Notes under the pieces: model-generated
What the model was told of the DNA's origin: nothing
The model's input: the letters and a program-made list of their open reading frames with translations, nothing else
Database searches by the model: none
Translations under genes and position numbers: made by a program
NCBI RefSeq assembly: GCF_900114445.1
Contig: NZ_FOTB01000004.1
Coordinates: 126,094 to 190,093, forward strand
Origin: Salinicoccus halodurans
GTDB taxonomy: Bacteria > Bacillota > Bacilli > Staphylococcales > Salinicoccaceae
DNA length: 64,000 nt
Direction of reading: 5' to 3'
In this document: positions 54,541 through 64,000 of the stretch, in pieces
Layout: each line of letters begins with the position of its first letter
Position numbering within the stretch: the first letter of the stretch is position 1

Positions 54541-55638
54541 TCACTTGGATTTGATTCCCGCACCACACAGAGGAATGATGACTGTTTCATCAGCTTCCTT
54601 CACATACTTCAGAAATCCCGCATAATTGGCTGCAGTCGTCACTTCAACATAAAATCCCTTTTCGCTCATCACATCACGGGCGGCCTCAATTTCCGGCTCT
54701 TCAACTGAAATGAATGTGCCGCCTGTTTCTCTGACCGCTTCAAGAATCCCGGCAGACCGTGCAGGTGCCGCAATCGCAATCCCCTCGGCGAGCGTCCCGG
54801 TGTTCTCCACCGGCTCCGCCACTTCAGCGCCGCTGCCGAACGCCTCTGCAATCGGTGCGCAGTTCGCAGCCTGTACAGCTACAATTTTGGGCAATGTACC
54901 GATGAGTCCATTATCGAGCAGCTCCCTGAACCCGTAATAGGCTCCGAGTAATAAAGTCCCGTTGCCCACAGGGATGATCAGCGTATCCGGGGCACACCCG
55001 AGCTCTTCGAAAATTTCAAAGGCATAGGTTTTCGTCCCTTCATAAAAATACGGATTATATACGTGGCTTGCGTAGAAAACAGATTCATCCTCCACTGCCT
55101 TTTGCGCAGCCGCTGCAATGTCCTCACGGGTACCGCTGATCTGCACGATATTCGCACCATGCGCCTTTACCTGCGCCACTTTCTTAGGCGATGTCGCATC
55201 GTTCAGATAAATATCGCAGCCGATATTGCACCGTGCCGCATAGGCTGCGATAGAAGTCCCGGCATTACCGCTGCTGTCGGCGATGACCTTCCGTGCGCCC
55301 AGCTGTTTCGCCTTTGTCATCAGAACCGCCGCACCGCGGTCTTTGAATGACAATGTCGGCATCATGTAGTCCACTTTCACATAAGTTTCCGGCTCACCGG
55401 CATCCAGCACAATGAGCGGTGTCTGCCCCTCTCCCATCGTCACAGACTGCCATTCTCCGCCATCGAACGGCAGCGCATCGGCGTATCTGAAAATCGAATT
55501 CGGATATTGCGGCCAACCTGACGGTTTTATCTTCTTCCTGTCATATTCAAGGTCGAGCATGCCGCCGCACCCGCATTTCCATCTGGAGAGCGTAATTTCA
55601 TAAGTGCTGCCGCAGCTGCTGCATTTATACTGTTCCAT
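54541..55638 (-). CDS. Threonine-synthase-like PLP enzyme with zinc ribbon
   Basis: 365 residues. An N-terminal CxxC/CxC ribbon (YKCSSCGSTYE, WKCGCGG) is followed by the fold-type II PLP core: GEGQTPLIVLD, MPTLSFKDRGAAVLM (PLP Lys), SSGNAGTSIAAYAAR and the phosphate-binding VGNGTLLLGAYYG. SFKDRG is typical of threonine synthase, but the gene is not in a hom-thrB context. Its ATG overlaps the DSD1-type gene's stop as TAATG, so the two are co-translated. A role in hydroxy-amino-acid deamination or interconversion is inferred. Confidence 0.8.
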   Translation of the reverse strand: MEQYKCSSCGSTYEITLSRWKCGCGGMLDLEYDRKKIKPSGWPQYPNSIFRYADALPFDGGEWQSVTMGEGQTPLIVLDAGEPETYVKVDYMMPTLSFKDRGAAVLMTKAKQLGARKVIADSSGNAGTSIAAYAARCNIGCDIYLNDATSPKKVAQVKAHGANIVQISGTREDIAAAAQKAVEDESVFYASHVYNPYFYEGTKTYAFEIFEELGCAPDTLIIPVGNGTLLLGAYYGFRELLDNGLIGTLPKIVAVQAANCAPIAEAFGSGAEVAEPVENTGTLAEGIAIAAPARSAGILEAVRETGGTFISVEEPEIEAARDVMSEKGFYVEVTTAANYAGFLKYVKEADETVIIPLCGAGIKSK

Positions 55639-56744
55639 TATTTAAGTTTCCCCCTGCAGTCGATATCGATTTCTTCCACAACTTCATCATCCTCGATCAG
55701 ATACGCCGTTTCATGCAGATTGGATACGGGACATATATGGTTCGGAATGATCCGGACCTTATCCCCGACTTCAACCCGCCTGCTGAACACCTCATTGCAG
55801 ATGATCGCATGCTCATCGAACACACTGTCGATATGCACGCCGTCGAACCCTTTGATCAGTCCGAGACCCTCAGTCGCAGTCAGGCCTTTCGTCCGCGTCT
55901 GCATCGTAATCCCTTTCGCTCCCACATCCGTAATCACACGCTCATTCGTCGGCTTGCTAATGACGGTCGTCAGCACCGTTGCCGCACTCCTCTCAAAACT
56001 GCCGATGACGTTCGACTGGCCGGCATCCATCAGGATATACGTCCCCGGACGGATTTCAGTCACGCCGCGGGGCACTTCAAAATTGAGGATAAAGGGCGGC
56101 GTAGAGCCGATGCTGACTGTCTCCGGTTCGAATCCCGTCTCAGATGCGATTCCGGCAAAATGCAGCGTCCTTTTCGCCGCTTCCAAAAACAGTTCTCTCA
56201 ATTCTTCAATGGTTTCCGCTTTGTATGTATGGCCGTCGTGGGAGAACACTCCCTTGAACTGCACATTTCTACACTGTCTGAGCGCTTCCAGCAGCGCCCT
56301 GTAGTATTCCTCCTCAATGACACCGGAGCGCTTCTCGCCGACTTCGATTTCAACAAGCACCTGTGCTTTTTCTGACGCACCTTCAAACACGCTCTCAATC
56401 TCATTCACCTGCGGAATCGAATCAATGCCGAACGATATATCAATAGATTCGGCGAGTTTCCGGATTCTTGCGAGTTTCTGCTCTCCGACAATTTCATTCG
56501 CAATGAATATATTGTTGAGACCGCGGGATGCCATCACTTCCGCTTCCCCCACTTTGGCAACAGTAATGCCGGCTGCCCCTGCTGTTTCCTGCATTTCGGC
56601 AAGCCTGGACATTTTGTGGGTCTTCGTATGGGGCCGCAGCGTCACTTTGTTCCTCTCTGCTGTGCGCTGCATCTTTTCGATATTTTTTTCCATGATTTTC
56701 TTATCAATCAAGAATGCTGGCGTGTCCAATTCTGTATAATGCAT
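55638..56744 (-). CDS. DSD1-type PLP enzyme (D-serine dehydratase / D-threonine aldolase family)
   Basis: 368 residues. The fold-type III barrel has LRPHTKTHKMSRLAEMQ with the PLP Lys, and the C-terminal domain has IPNHICPVSNL. The His-x-Cys pair there matches the zinc site of eukaryotic-type D-serine dehydratases; D-threonine aldolases carry His-x-Asp. So D-serine dehydration to pyruvate is the better guess. GGAGG lies close before the ATG at 56744. It leads a two-gene operon with the threonine-synthase-like gene. Confidence 0.8.
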   Translation of the reverse strand: MHYTELDTPAFLIDKKIMEKNIEKMQRTAERNKVTLRPHTKTHKMSRLAEMQETAGAAGITVAKVGEAEVMASRGLNNIFIANEIVGEQKLARIRKLAESIDISFGIDSIPQVNEIESVFEGASEKAQVLVEIEVGEKRSGVIEEEYYRALLEALRQCRNVQFKGVFSHDGHTYKAETIEELRELFLEAAKRTLHFAGIASETGFEPETVSIGSTPPFILNFEVPRGVTEIRPGTYILMDAGQSNVIGSFERSAATVLTTVISKPTNERVITDVGAKGITMQTRTKGLTATEGLGLIKGFDGVHIDSVFDEHAIICNEVFSRRVEVGDKVRIIPNHICPVSNLHETAYLIEDDEVVEEIDIDCRGKLK

Positions 56745-57054
56745 GATACACCTCCAAATATTTGAATATTCTCTCTTCATTATAGTCAATTTTTAAAGTC
56801 TATGCTAAAAAAGGGAGTATTCCGAAAGTCCGATACTAGTAATCTCCAATTAACATAAATAGTAAATTAATATTTTAACTGTAAAATATATTTCATAAAA
56901 TTTCCCATGAATATTACACTGAGTTTTCAATCCTATTAACAGGAGGTTAAGAATTGATTTAAGTCCTAAATCAAAGTGCAAATATTTGGACAAAATGTTA
57001 ACGTGAGTCCGTACCATTTTTTATCAAAATTATAAAGGAGAGACATTACTATCC
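56745..57054. other. Divergent intergenic region with a palindrome
   Basis: 310 bp between the DSD1-type gene and the M15 peptidase gene, AT-rich. It contains a perfect 8-bp inverted repeat TTGATTTA/TAAATCAA with a 5-bp centre (56954-56974), a candidate operator, and AAAGGAGAG before the peptidase start. A GGAGG at 56941-56945 has no start codon at a usable distance. No convincing promoter hexamers. Confidence 0.4.
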
Positions 57055-57624
57055 ATGAAAAACACAATTAAATCTTTTTCTGCAGTATTTTTTGCATTTG
57101 CCCTCGTACCTTCCTTAATATTTTTGAGTGCCAATGCGAATACCGCCTCAGCGGACGAAACATATAAAGATTCTCTGCCGGAAGACTTACATCCGACTGT
57201 CGAAGCCAACGCTGAAGCGCTGCAGCAGAAAGCTGCCGACCAGGGCATCCTGATCCGCTTCACAGACGGTTTCCGTTCATTTGAGGCACAGGACGAACTG
57301 TACAGCCAGGGCAGAACTGAACCGGGCAATATCGTTACTTATGCAAAAGGCGGAGAATCATATCATAACTACGGCCTGGCTGTGGATTATGCGATTGAAT
57401 TGGAGAACGGTGAAGTGACGTGGAATCTCGAATATGATGGAAATGGTAACAGCAAACCGGACTGGTTTGAAGTTGGAGAGATGGCCAAAGAATTTGGATT
57501 TACATGGGGAGGAGACTGGGAAGACTTCAAAGACTACCCTCACCTCCAGATGGACTTCGGTCTGTCCCTGAACAATCTCCAAAGTGGATATTATCCAGGA
57601 TATGATCCCTATTTCAATTTTTAA
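57055..57624 (+). CDS. Secreted M15 peptidase (D-alanyl-D-alanine carboxypeptidase / CwlK type)
   Basis: 189 residues. A signal peptide (residues 1-34, cleaved near ASA-DE) is followed by the M15 domain: FTDGFRSFEAQDELYSQGR, SYHNYGLAVDYAIE (zinc His and Asp), WGGDWEDFKDYPHLQMDF (last His ligand and Glu/Asp region). It hydrolyses peptidoglycan cross-link peptides outside the cell, either as an L-Ala-D-Glu endopeptidase (CwlK) or a D-Ala-D-Ala carboxypeptidase. It lies between D-amino acid genes, which may or may not be functionally related. Confidence 0.87.
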   Translation: MKNTIKSFSAVFFAFALVPSLIFLSANANTASADETYKDSLPEDLHPTVEANAEALQQKAADQGILIRFTDGFRSFEAQDELYSQGRTEPGNIVTYAKGGESYHNYGLAVDYAIELENGEVTWNLEYDGNGNSKPDWFEVGEMAKEFGFTWGGDWEDFKDYPHLQMDFGLSLNNLQSGYYPGYDPYFNF

Positions 57625-57638
57625 TGAACAATGATACA

Positions 57639-57674
57639 TGCCCTCCGGTCAGATCTGACCCGGGGGCGCTTTTG
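57639..57674 (+). terminator. Terminator of the M15 peptidase gene
   Basis: GCCCTCCGGTCAG arm pairing imperfectly with CTGACCCGGGGGC, then CTTTTGTG. It may also act on dsdA from the other side. Confidence 0.7.
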
Positions 57675-57676
57675 TG

Positions 57677-58978
57677 TTACAGCAGATTTTTTCCAGTCTC
57701 ATAATAATCCTGCCATACTGCATCCGGCACCATATCCCCGCCGGTACTCCAGGCTATATGTGTCGTGTTTTCATTGTCATTCCGTACAACTGCAGGACCC
57801 ATGAATCCCGCCAGTGCAGACGGCTCGAGTTTTATGCCTTCAGTGACATAGATCATGGCAAGCATCCTGAAAAGATCCTCATCACTCACTGTGTACACCC
57901 CTGCCATCAGCTCCTGCAGCAGCCTTCCGACAAAACCTGACGGTCTGCCTACCGCAAGGCCGTCTGCTGCAGTTTTATTATCAAGCCCAAAATCAGCTGC
58001 GGAAAGCTGTTCATGGTATCCTGTCATCATCCCCAGCAGCATGCAGGGCGAATGCGTCGGCTCCGCAAAGAAGCAGTGGACATGATCGCTGAAAATGATT
58101 TTAAGCCCAAATGCAATGCCGCCGGGGCCGCCGCCCACACCGCACGGCAGATACACATTCAGGGGATGGTCTTCATCCACTGTTATATTATGGTCCTTGA
58201 GCTGGGCTTTCAGCCTTACTGCCGCCACCGCATAGCCGAAGAATAAAGTTTGTGAATTCTCGTCATCGACAAAATGGCTTTTCGGATCATTCCCGCTTTC
58301 GATGCGCCCCTGCTCCACAGCTTTGCTGTAGTCATCACTGTGCTCAACCACATTCACTCCTTTCGCACGGAGCATTTCTTTCTTCCACGCCCTGGCATCA
58401 TCAGACATATGGATCGTCACGTTGAACCCCAGTTCCGCACTCATGATGCCGATGCTGAGGCCGAGATTCCCTGTGGAGCCGCAGACGATGGAATACTGCG
58501 AGAAATATTCTTTGAATTCCTTATCTGCAAGCTTTTTGTAATCATCCATTTCATTCAGCATGCCCGCTTCAAAAGCCAAATCCTCCGCCCGCTTCAGCAC
58601 TTCATATATACCGCCGCGCGCCTTGATGGACCCGGAAACAGCCAGTTTATTATCTTCTTTTACGAACAGCTCCCCGTCGATCGGCGCCCTGTACATTTTT
58701 CCGAGCGCATTTTTCATATCGGGTGCCCCCGTCAGCGGGGATTCGATGATCCCCGCATTATCTTCCGTTTCCGGGAAAACATGTGCAATGTAGGGCGCAA
58801 AGCGTTTCAGACGCGCTTCGGCTTCCAGCACATCCGCTTCACCGAGAGACAGTCCCGCAAGCGCCGCCTCTGCCGAATGCACTTTATCATTCGTCCATAC
58901 GACGGGTTCATATCCAACCATGAGTTCCAGCAGGGGAAACTCCATCTTCCATTGTTCAAAAGTTTTTCCTTCAATCAT
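57677..58978 (-). CDS. dsdA: D-serine ammonia-lyase (DsdA)
   Basis: 433 residues, fold-type II PLP enzyme. [20 protein letters not shown] has the PLP Lys in [20 protein letters not shown]-type loop reads [17 protein letters not shown], and the Gly-rich [15 protein letters not shown] binds phosphate. It converts D-serine to pyruvate and ammonia. It is unrelated in fold to the DSD1-type enzyme encoded 1.2 kb away, so two structurally distinct D-serine dehydratases may coexist. No dsdC or dsdX is adjacent. Confidence 0.93.
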   Translation of the reverse strand: MIEGKTFEQWKMEFPLLELMVGYEPVVWTNDKVHSAEAALAGLSLGEADVLEAEARLKRFAPYIAHVFPETEDNAGIIESPLTGAPDMKNALGKMYRAPIDGELFVKEDNKLAVSGSIKARGGIYEVLKRAEDLAFEAGMLNEMDDYKKLADKEFKEYFSQYSIVCGSTGNLGLSIGIMSAELGFNVTIHMSDDARAWKKEMLRAKGVNVVEHSDDYSKAVEQGRIESGNDPKSHFVDDENSQTLFFGYAVAAVRLKAQLKDHNITVDEDHPLNVYLPCGVGGGPGGIAFGLKIIFSDHVHCFFAEPTHSPCMLLGMMTGYHEQLSAADFGLDNKTAADGLAVGRPSGFVGRLLQELMAGVYTVSDEDLFRMLAMIYVTEGIKLEPSALAGFMGPAVVRNDNENTTHIAWSTGGDMVPDAVWQDYYETGKNLL

Positions 58979-59019
58979 CCTTCGACTCCCCTTTCAACAG
59001 TTCCATGATTCCACTATAT

Positions 59020-59059
59020 CAAAAAACCACACCGGCTTTTCAAAAAGCAACGGTGTGGT
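59020..59059 (-). terminator. Terminator of the VLRF1-like gene
   Basis: A perfect 9-bp stem ACCACACCG/CGGTGTGGT with a 16-nt loop, followed by six T residues on the minus strand. Confidence 0.85.
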
Positions 59060-59077
59060 CCTGTAAGTTCATTCAAC

Positions 59078-59869
59078 TTAAATCAGCGTGTCATATACTT
59101 CTTTTAAAATTTCGTGATTCGGTCTCGAACCGAGATTTCTGGCAATGGTCCCCCTGACATGCGAACCGCTCATATTCGATTCCAGTTCGGAAACGGATTC
59201 TCTGCTGCCGACAAGATAGGCCCCTTTCAACCCGCGTTCCTTCAATTCTTTGGAAAGACTCTGGGCAAGGTCCTTATACCAGCGGTGCTGGTTTTCATTA
59301 AACCTCCGCTGGAACTCATCTTTGCCCGAACCTCGCTCCCCGGGTTGTACGGCTTCCTGATAATCCACCCAGCTCTGCCGTTCCAAATCCCAGCTGAAGT
59401 ATTTTTCATCCTGGATCGTTCCAAGTTCCGTTTCAATGAACGTCACGTCAGCCTGCTGGACTACGATGATAGCTGTTTCGGGAAATTTCTGTTCCAGTTC
59501 CTCAACCTGCTGTGTATCGGCAGTTTTATCCCACTGTATGGAAGTCGTCACCGGCACCTGGAGGATCCGCTCCCTCCACAGTTCACCATCTGCGGAAGCA
59601 ATGAGAATATAGCCTCTCTGCATCTCCTTCTGCTTCGAATAAATCTCCGCCTCAGCCTTCTCCAGAAGCTTCTTCAACGCTTTCAATTCTTCAGGGTTAT
59701 CCCTGTCCTTTACCTGTTCCTTAAGTTCCTTCATTCCATTTTTCAAATGAATCTTCCATTCCCCGTTGGATTGGCCCGGATCCGTGGCGTCGGTATTCAG
59801 ATAAAGTGTAAGTACTCCGATATCATCTTGTTTCGACTTGATCTTTTTAATGTTTTCGACAACAGACAT
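59078..59869 (-). CDS. VLRF1-like (aeRF1-type) release-factor family protein
   Basis: 263 residues, soluble, highly charged. GVLTLYLNTDATDPGQSNGEW at the start (given in part), a helical segment, a central domain with IIVVQQADVTFIETELG, and RFNENQHRWYKDLAQ followed by GAYLVGSRESVSELES resemble the Vms1-like/eRF1-type family of Firmicutes, proposed to release peptidyl-tRNA on stalled ribosomes. No canonical GGQ loop is seen; the GERGSGKDEFQRR region occupies that place. Assignment by pattern only. Confidence 0.6.
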   Translation of the reverse strand: MSVVENIKKIKSKQDDIGVLTLYLNTDATDPGQSNGEWKIHLKNGMKELKEQVKDRDNPEELKALKKLLEKAEAEIYSKQKEMQRGYILIASADGELWRERILQVPVTTSIQWDKTADTQQVEELEQKFPETAIIVVQQADVTFIETELGTIQDEKYFSWDLERQSWVDYQEAVQPGERGSGKDEFQRRFNENQHRWYKDLAQSLSKELKERGLKGAYLVGSRESVSELESNMSGSHVRGTIARNLGSRPNHEILKEVYDTLI

Positions 59870-60168
59870 ATTCGCCTTTCCTCCTCTTCATAATCGCGTA
59901 TTACTGAAGCGGGTCCTTCCCAATAAAATAAATTCAGCTTTCATACAGTCTACCCTTTATAATTTCAAATAAAACATGAATAGCGGGCTGGGCAAAAGCA
60001 GGCGGGAGAAAAGAATCGAAACACTGTTACCAGAAAGAAAAAACTTCCCGTCCCGGCAAGACTGATGACACAAATTATCCATTACTGTATGAAATGGGGA
60101 CTGTTATAATGAAGGATGAGGCTTTTTTACCTCTCTTTTATAAATGGTACGTGAGTGAGGGAATATTT
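59870..60168. other. Intergenic region upstream of the CtaB-like gene
   Basis: About 299 bp between divergent genes. It is purine-rich around 59990-60050, without a recognisable riboswitch, promoter pair or repeat. ATG codons at 60094 and 60112 open the downstream frame but lack ribosome binding sites. Confidence 0.4.
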
Positions 60169-61113
60169 TTGAAAAAAGAACAATTATCATTTCAATCTTC
60201 ATCCGGAAAAACCGGTGACAGCATTCCCGGTTTTTCCAGATTTCTAATTAATATCAAACACCTGCTGAAAGGCAAGGTGCTTGCAGCCAATGTGCTTCCG
60301 GTTTTCACTGCTTTCTGGCTGGCACTCTATTTTAACAATGAAAAATTTTCAGATCATCCTGGCCTCTTTCTTCTGACAATGGCCGGCAGTACAATTGTTA
60401 TATCAGGCGCACTGATGCTCAATAACTGGTATGAGGCCGACCTGGATAAAAAGATGGACCGCACCCGTCAAAGACCGACTGTTACAGGCGCATTCCCCCT
60501 TAATTCTGTGTTATGGGCCGGAATCGCAACATCCGCCATCGGAATGATAATGATGTTGTTTACAACTTTTGAAGCTTTCATCTACTCATTTCTCGGATGG
60601 TTCTTCTATGTAGTGCTCTATACTTTCTGGTCAAAACGTAAATATACAATCAATACGATCATCGGCAGTATCTCGGGGGCATTCACACCGCTGATCGGCT
60701 GGGCTGTAATCGCCCCGGCAGACCACATCGTTCCACTTACCCTTTTCTATGTACTGTTCGTCTGGCAGGTCCCGCATACACTTGCCATCGCAATCAAGAG
60801 GCTTGAAGACTACACACGGGCCGGCGTACCGATGCTGCCGGTTGTATCCGGCGTAAATACGGCAATCCGCCAGATGCTGATCTATACGATTGCCCTGCTG
60901 CCTTTTCCTTTCGTATTGATCGAATCTCTGGGCGGAATCTTCTTCATCATTGCCATATCGATGACTATTGGCTGGGTCATTCTCGTGGCTGCAGGACTTA
61001 AGAAGAAAGATGTGCATAGATGGGCCCAGTTGAATTTACGCTTTTCCATTATCTATCTTGCAGTCATCTGCATTGCGATGATCATTCTGACATCACCAAT
61101 CGTGGCTGGATGA
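60169..61113 (+). CDS. Heme o synthase (protoheme IX farnesyltransferase) CtaB-like
   Basis: About 314 residues with eight or nine membrane helices. The diagnostic LNNWYEADLDKKMDRTRQRPT has the NN-x3-D-x3-D-x2-M-x-RT-x2-RP pattern of heme o synthase. FWQVPHTLAIAIKRLEDY-type loop reads VWQVPHTLAIAIKRLEDY. It farnesylates heme b for heme-copper oxidases. No ctaA or cta operon is beside it. TTG at 60169 has GAGGG seven bases upstream and is the preferred start; ATG at 60094 or 60112 would add up to 25 residues. Confidence 0.85.
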   Translation: MKKEQLSFQSSSGKTGDSIPGFSRFLINIKHLLKGKVLAANVLPVFTAFWLALYFNNEKFSDHPGLFLLTMAGSTIVISGALMLNNWYEADLDKKMDRTRQRPTVTGAFPLNSVLWAGIATSAIGMIMMLFTTFEAFIYSFLGWFFYVVLYTFWSKRKYTINTIIGSISGAFTPLIGWAVIAPADHIVPLTLFYVLFVWQVPHTLAIAIKRLEDYTRAGVPMLPVVSGVNTAIRQMLIYTIALLPFPFVLIESLGGIFFIIAISMTIGWVILVAAGLKKKDVHRWAQLNLRFSIIYLAVICIAMIILTSPIVAG

Positions 61114-61118
61114 CATTT

Positions 61119-61150
61119 AAGGACTTTCCATCCGGAAAAGTCCTTTTTTT
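61119..61150 (+). terminator. Terminator of the CtaB-like gene
   Basis: AAGGACTTTCC/GGAAAAGTCCTT stem followed by a run of T residues on the plus strand. Confidence 0.85.
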
Positions 61151-61159
61151 ATTGGAAAT

Positions 61160-61197
61160 AAAAAAACTCCTGCCCCGCCTGAACGGGATAGGAGTTT
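61160..61197 (-). terminator. Terminator of the suf operon
   Basis: Minus-strand AACTCCT and AGGAGTT arms with inner CCCG/CGGG pairing, followed by seven T residues, just after sufB. Confidence 0.85.
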
Positions 61198-61208
61198 GAA
61201 AAGATATA

Positions 61209-62606
61209 TTAGCCGATGGAACCTTCCATTTCGAAGGAGATAAGACGGTTCATTTCGACCGCATATTCCATTGGCAGTTCTTTTGTGAATGGTTCGATGA
61301 AGCCCATAACGATCATTTCTGTCGCTTCTTCTTCACCAAGACCGCGGCTCATCAGGTAGAAGAGCTGTTCTTCAGATACTTTTGAAACTTTTGCTTCGTG
61401 TTCAAGCGAGATATTATCGTTCAGGATCTCGTTGTACGGAATTGTATCCGAAGTGGATTCGTTATCCATGATCAGCGTGTCACATTCGATGTTGGAACGT
61501 GCGCCTTCAGCTTTACGGCCGAAGTGTACCTGGCCACGGTAGGATACTTTACCACCATTTTTAGAGATGGATTTGGACACGATAGTTGATGAAGTATTCG
61601 GAGCGAGGTGGATCATTTTCGCACCTGCATCCTGGTGCTGTCCTTTACCTGCAAGAGCGATGGACAGTGTCATACCACGTGCGCCTTCGCCTTTCAGGAA
61701 TACGGAAGGATACTTCATTGTAAGTTTGGAACCGATGTTGCCATCGACCCATTCCATCGTACCGTTCTCTTCAACAAACGTACGTTTTGTAACAAGGTTA
61801 TAAACGTTGTTTGCCCAGTTCTGAATTGTAGTATAACGGCAGTAAGCATCTTTTTTAACAATGATTTCAACGACTGCAGAGTGCAGTGAATTCGTTGTAT
61901 AGACTGGAGCTGTACAACCCTCTACATAGTGCACACTTGAACCTTCGTCACAGATGATGAGCGTACGTTCAAACTGTCCCATGTTTTCAGAGTTGATACG
62001 GAAGTACGCCTGCAGTGGCGTATCCAGTTTTACTCCAGGCGGGCAATAGATGAATGAACCGCCGGACCATACTGCAGAGTTAAGTGCAGAGAATTTGTTG
62101 TCCGTCGGCGGAATCACTGTTGCCCAATGCTCCTTGAACAACTCTTCGTTTTCACGAAGTGCAGAATCTGTATCTTTAAAGATTACACCTTTATCTTCAA
62201 GGTCCTGCTCCATGTTGTGATAAACAACTTCGGATTCATACTGTGCAGAAACACCTGCAAGATATTTTTGTTCCGCTTCAGGGATACCAAGTTTATCAAA
62301 TGTACGTTTGATTTCATCCGGCACCTCATCCCACGAACGTTCTGCCATCTCAGATGGTTTTACGTAGTACGTAATTTCATCAAAGTCCAGCTCTGAGAGG
62401 TCTCCACCCCACATTGGCATTGGCATTTTATAGAAATGTTCCAGGGACTTAAGACGGAAATCAAGCATCCACTGAGGCTCTTCTTTCATATTGGAAATTT
62501 CGCGGACAATTTCTTCTGTCAAACCGCGGTCAGAACGGAAAATCGATACGTCTTCATCATGGAAACCGTATTTGTAATCGCCGACTTCTGGTGCTTTTTT
62601 AGCCAT
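61209..62606 (-). CDS. sufB: Fe-S cluster assembly protein SufB
   Basis: 465 residues, the beta-helical SufB/SufD core. [49 protein letters not shown] and [20 protein letters not shown] are SufB hallmarks. With SufC and SufD (expected upstream, outside the window) it forms the scaffold. The ATG at 62606 lies eight bases after GGAG. It is the last gene of the suf operon here, in the staphylococcal order sufCDSUB. Confidence 0.96.
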   Translation of the reverse strand: MAKKAPEVGDYKYGFHDEDVSIFRSDRGLTEEIVREISNMKEEPQWMLDFRLKSLEHFYKMPMPMWGGDLSELDFDEITYYVKPSEMAERSWDEVPDEIKRTFDKLGIPEAEQKYLAGVSAQYESEVVYHNMEQDLEDKGVIFKDTDSALRENEELFKEHWATVIPPTDNKFSALNSAVWSGGSFIYCPPGVKLDTPLQAYFRINSENMGQFERTLIICDEGSSVHYVEGCTAPVYTTNSLHSAVVEIIVKKDAYCRYTTIQNWANNVYNLVTKRTFVEENGTMEWVDGNIGSKLTMKYPSVFLKGEGARGMTLSIALAGKGQHQDAGAKMIHLAPNTSSTIVSKSISKNGGKVSYRGQVHFGRKAEGARSNIECDTLIMDNESTSDTIPYNEILNDNISLEHEAKVSKVSEEQLFYLMSRGLGEEEATEMIVMGFIEPFTKELPMEYAVEMNRLISFEMEGSIG

Positions 62607-62624
62607 ATCAGTCACTCCTTTTTA

Positions 62625-64000
<1,376 letters not shown>

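Overview
The window looks like chromosome of a low-to-mid GC Firmicute in the family Staphylococcaceae, most likely Salinicoccus or a close relative. Gene content and order closely resemble the region that in Staphylococcus aureus runs from the suf operon through lipA, ndh, mnhABCDEFG, rocD-gudB, pgi, spsB and rexBA (addBA). The base composition is clearly richer in GC than Staphylococcus. Gram-positive Shine-Dalgarno sites, T-boxes, a lysine riboswitch and a BirA operator agree with this. This is inference from memory of gene order; no database was searched. No rRNA, tRNA, IS element, prophage or CRISPR array was seen.

Layout. 1-3100: a repeat cluster, a membrane-anchored amylase-like protein that has lost its catalytic motifs, a YisL-type membrane protein and a FAH-family enzyme. 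3100-13800: a DUF418 membrane protein, addA, addB, signal peptidase spsB, a TVP38/DedA-like protein and pgi. 13800-18900: trpDCFBA behind two tandem Trp T-box leaders, with no trpE or trpG. 18900-24700: two tandem glutamate dehydrogenases, ornithine aminotransferase and glutamate-semialdehyde dehydrogenase, a route from ornithine/arginine to 2-oxoglutarate. 25000-27000: an S1-domain protein, two small conserved proteins and a cyclophilin. 27168-33024: the complete seven-gene Mnh/Mrp Na+/H+ antiporter. 33100-39300: thioesterase, PepA, YuiB, two NDH-2-like flavoproteins and small Fe-S/thiol proteins (IscA-type, YuzB, NifU-type, YuzD). 39300-44200: bioY with a BirA operator, a 2-hydroxyacid dehydrogenase, a NagD-type phosphatase, YutE, DUF3055, YutD and lipA. 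44381-49339: an NhaC-family transporter under a lysine riboswitch, then the YunD/YunE/YunF-like trio. 49391-53129: a FetAB-like ABC exporter with a lipoprotein, a thioredoxin-like protein and an EamA transporter. 53150-61113: a UbiA-like prenyltransferase, a PH-like protein, a D-amino-acid set (threonine-synthase-like, DSD1-type, DsdA) around a secreted M15 peptidase, a VLRF1-like protein and a CtaB-like enzyme. 61209-64000: sufB, sufU and the 3' part of sufS, all read toward lower coordinates.

How the genes work together. Much of the region fits life in salt: Mnh sodium extrusion, two NDH-2-like proteins, and glutamate/ornithine catabolism feeding the TCA cycle. Regulation visible in the DNA is mostly RNA-based or cofactor-based: doubled T-boxes on trp, an L-box on the NhaC-like carrier (pointing to lysine transport rather than simple Na+/H+ exchange), and a BirA site on bioY. 

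The least explained structure is a family of 41-42 bp tandem repeats carrying imperfect GGCCGACAA/TTATCGGCC hairpins. It appears at four intergenic sites (1-116, about 26166-26271, 42484-42548, 51335-51430), mostly at gene 3' ends. The other stand-out items are the degenerate GH13 protein and the co-location of two unrelated D-serine-dehydratase-type enzymes.
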